A DNA stretch of 34,273 bases, taken from assembly GCF_040394755.1 (NCBI RefSeq), contig NZ_JBEBRQ010000029.1; one strand, written 5' to 3'. The position numbers and the translations under genes are program-made. The stretch is from Castellaniella defragrans_A. Its GTDB lineage: Bacteria > Pseudomonadota > Gammaproteobacteria > Burkholderiales > Burkholderiaceae_B. The notes under the pieces were generated by a model, which was not told the origin of the DNA, made no database searches, and saw nothing but the letters and a program-made list of their open reading frames with translations. The stretch's first letter is position 1; every line of letters starts with the position of its first letter. Shown here piece after piece: positions 33,888 to 34,273 of the stretch.

Positions 33888-34273
33888 ATGCTCACATTCC
33901 AACAATTGATCCTATCGCTCCAGCAATACTGGGACCGCCAAGGCTGCACCCTGCTCCAACCCTACGACATGGAAGTCGGCGCCGGGACCTCACACACCGC
34001 GACCTTCCTGCGCGCGATCGGCCCCGAGCCCTGGCGCGCCGCCTACGTCCAGCCCTCGCGCCGTCCCAAAGACGGCCGCTACGGCGAAAACCCCAACCGC
34101 CTGCAACACTACTACCAGTTCCAGGTCGTGCTCAAACCCGCGCCCCCCGAAATCCTCGACCTCTATATCGGCTCGCTGCGCGCCCTCGGCATCGATCCGC
34201 TGGAACACGACATCCGCTTCGTCGAGGACGACTGGGAAAACCCCACGCTGGGCGCCTGGGGCCTGGGCTGGGA
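33888..34273 (+). CDS. glyQ: glycyl-tRNA synthetase alpha subunit, N-terminal part (cut by window edge)
   Basis: The frame opens at ATG 33888 and is still open at the window end after 128 codons. The protein starts MLTFQQLILSLQQYW and carries highly conserved GlyQ motifs in order: GCTLLQPYDMEVGAGTSHT, FLRAIGPEPWRAAYVQPSRR, DGRYGENPNRLQHYYQFQV, and RFVEDDWENPTLGAWGLGW. This alpha subunit of the tetrameric bacterial enzyme charges tRNA-Gly together with GlyS. An in-frame TTG at 33855 could add 11 residues but has no support. Upstream lies the long intergenic stretch, so a promoter there is expected. Confidence 0.97.
   Translation, partial: MLTFQQLILSLQQYWDRQGCTLLQPYDMEVGAGTSHTATFLRAIGPEPWRAAYVQPSRRPKDGRYGENPNRLQHYYQFQVVLKPAPPEILDLYIGSLRALGIDPLEHDIRFVEDDWENPTLGAWGLGW

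Overview
The window looks like chromosome of a GC-rich betaproteobacterium of the order Burkholderiales, most likely family Alcaligenaceae (the Bordetella, Achromobacter and Castellaniella group). The basis is the high GC content, the visible N-terminus of GlyQ, the lolB-ispE-tRNA-Gln-prs-rplY-pth-ychF order, and ubiquinone and cbb3-type respiration genes. This is family resemblance recalled from memory, not a database match.

Layout. 1-1541 (minus): the start of a chaperone-usher fimbrial operon (major subunit, chaperone, first 27 codons of an usher), preceded by about 1 kb of AT-richer, apparently gene-free DNA. 2611-3573 (plus): an aldo/keto reductase. 3563-11317 (minus): housekeeping genes for ychF, a CPBP membrane protease, pth, rplY, prs, tRNA-Gln, ispE, lolB and a TPR protein. 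11401-12228 (plus): mutM. 12248-13660 (minus): an FAD-linked D-2-hydroxyacid dehydrogenase-like enzyme. 13811-15238 (plus): phosphomannomutase/phosphoglucomutase. 15287-24837 (minus): a surface-glycan cluster with a WecA/WbpL-type initiating transferase, UDP-GlcNAc/UDP-GalNAc dehydrogenase and 4-epimerase (together giving UDP-GalNAcA), a MurJ-like flippase, two GT4 glycosyltransferases and one natural fusion of two GT4 enzymes. 25001-25154 (minus): a strong candidate for an unannotated small RNA. 25329-30135 (minus): a compact six-gene respiratory operon. 30307-30729 (plus): an OsmC-family protein. 30803-33441 (minus): thyA, a CitE-like lyase and an enoyl-CoA hydratase. 33888 to the end (plus): the start of glyQ.

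The most interesting parts are these. (a) The operon at 25329-30135 encodes an atypical cbb3-type oxidase. Its catalytic subunit carries an N-terminal CcoS/FixS-like segment fused to CcoN, followed by CcoO, a mono-haem cytochrome c where the di-haem CcoP would be expected, a Sco copper chaperone, an unknown membrane protein and the ubiquinone hydroxylase Coq7. No ccoQ or ccoGHI lies next to it. (b) The small RNA candidate has a near-consensus promoter (TTGCAT, 17 bp, TATAAT), a classical intrinsic terminator, and a CU-rich loop containing the anti-Shine-Dalgarno sequence CCUCCUUU. (c) A 781-residue protein joins two complete GT4 enzymes in one frame. Together with two adjacent GT4 paralogues this gives four transferase domains for one initiating enzyme, with no polymerase or ligase in view.
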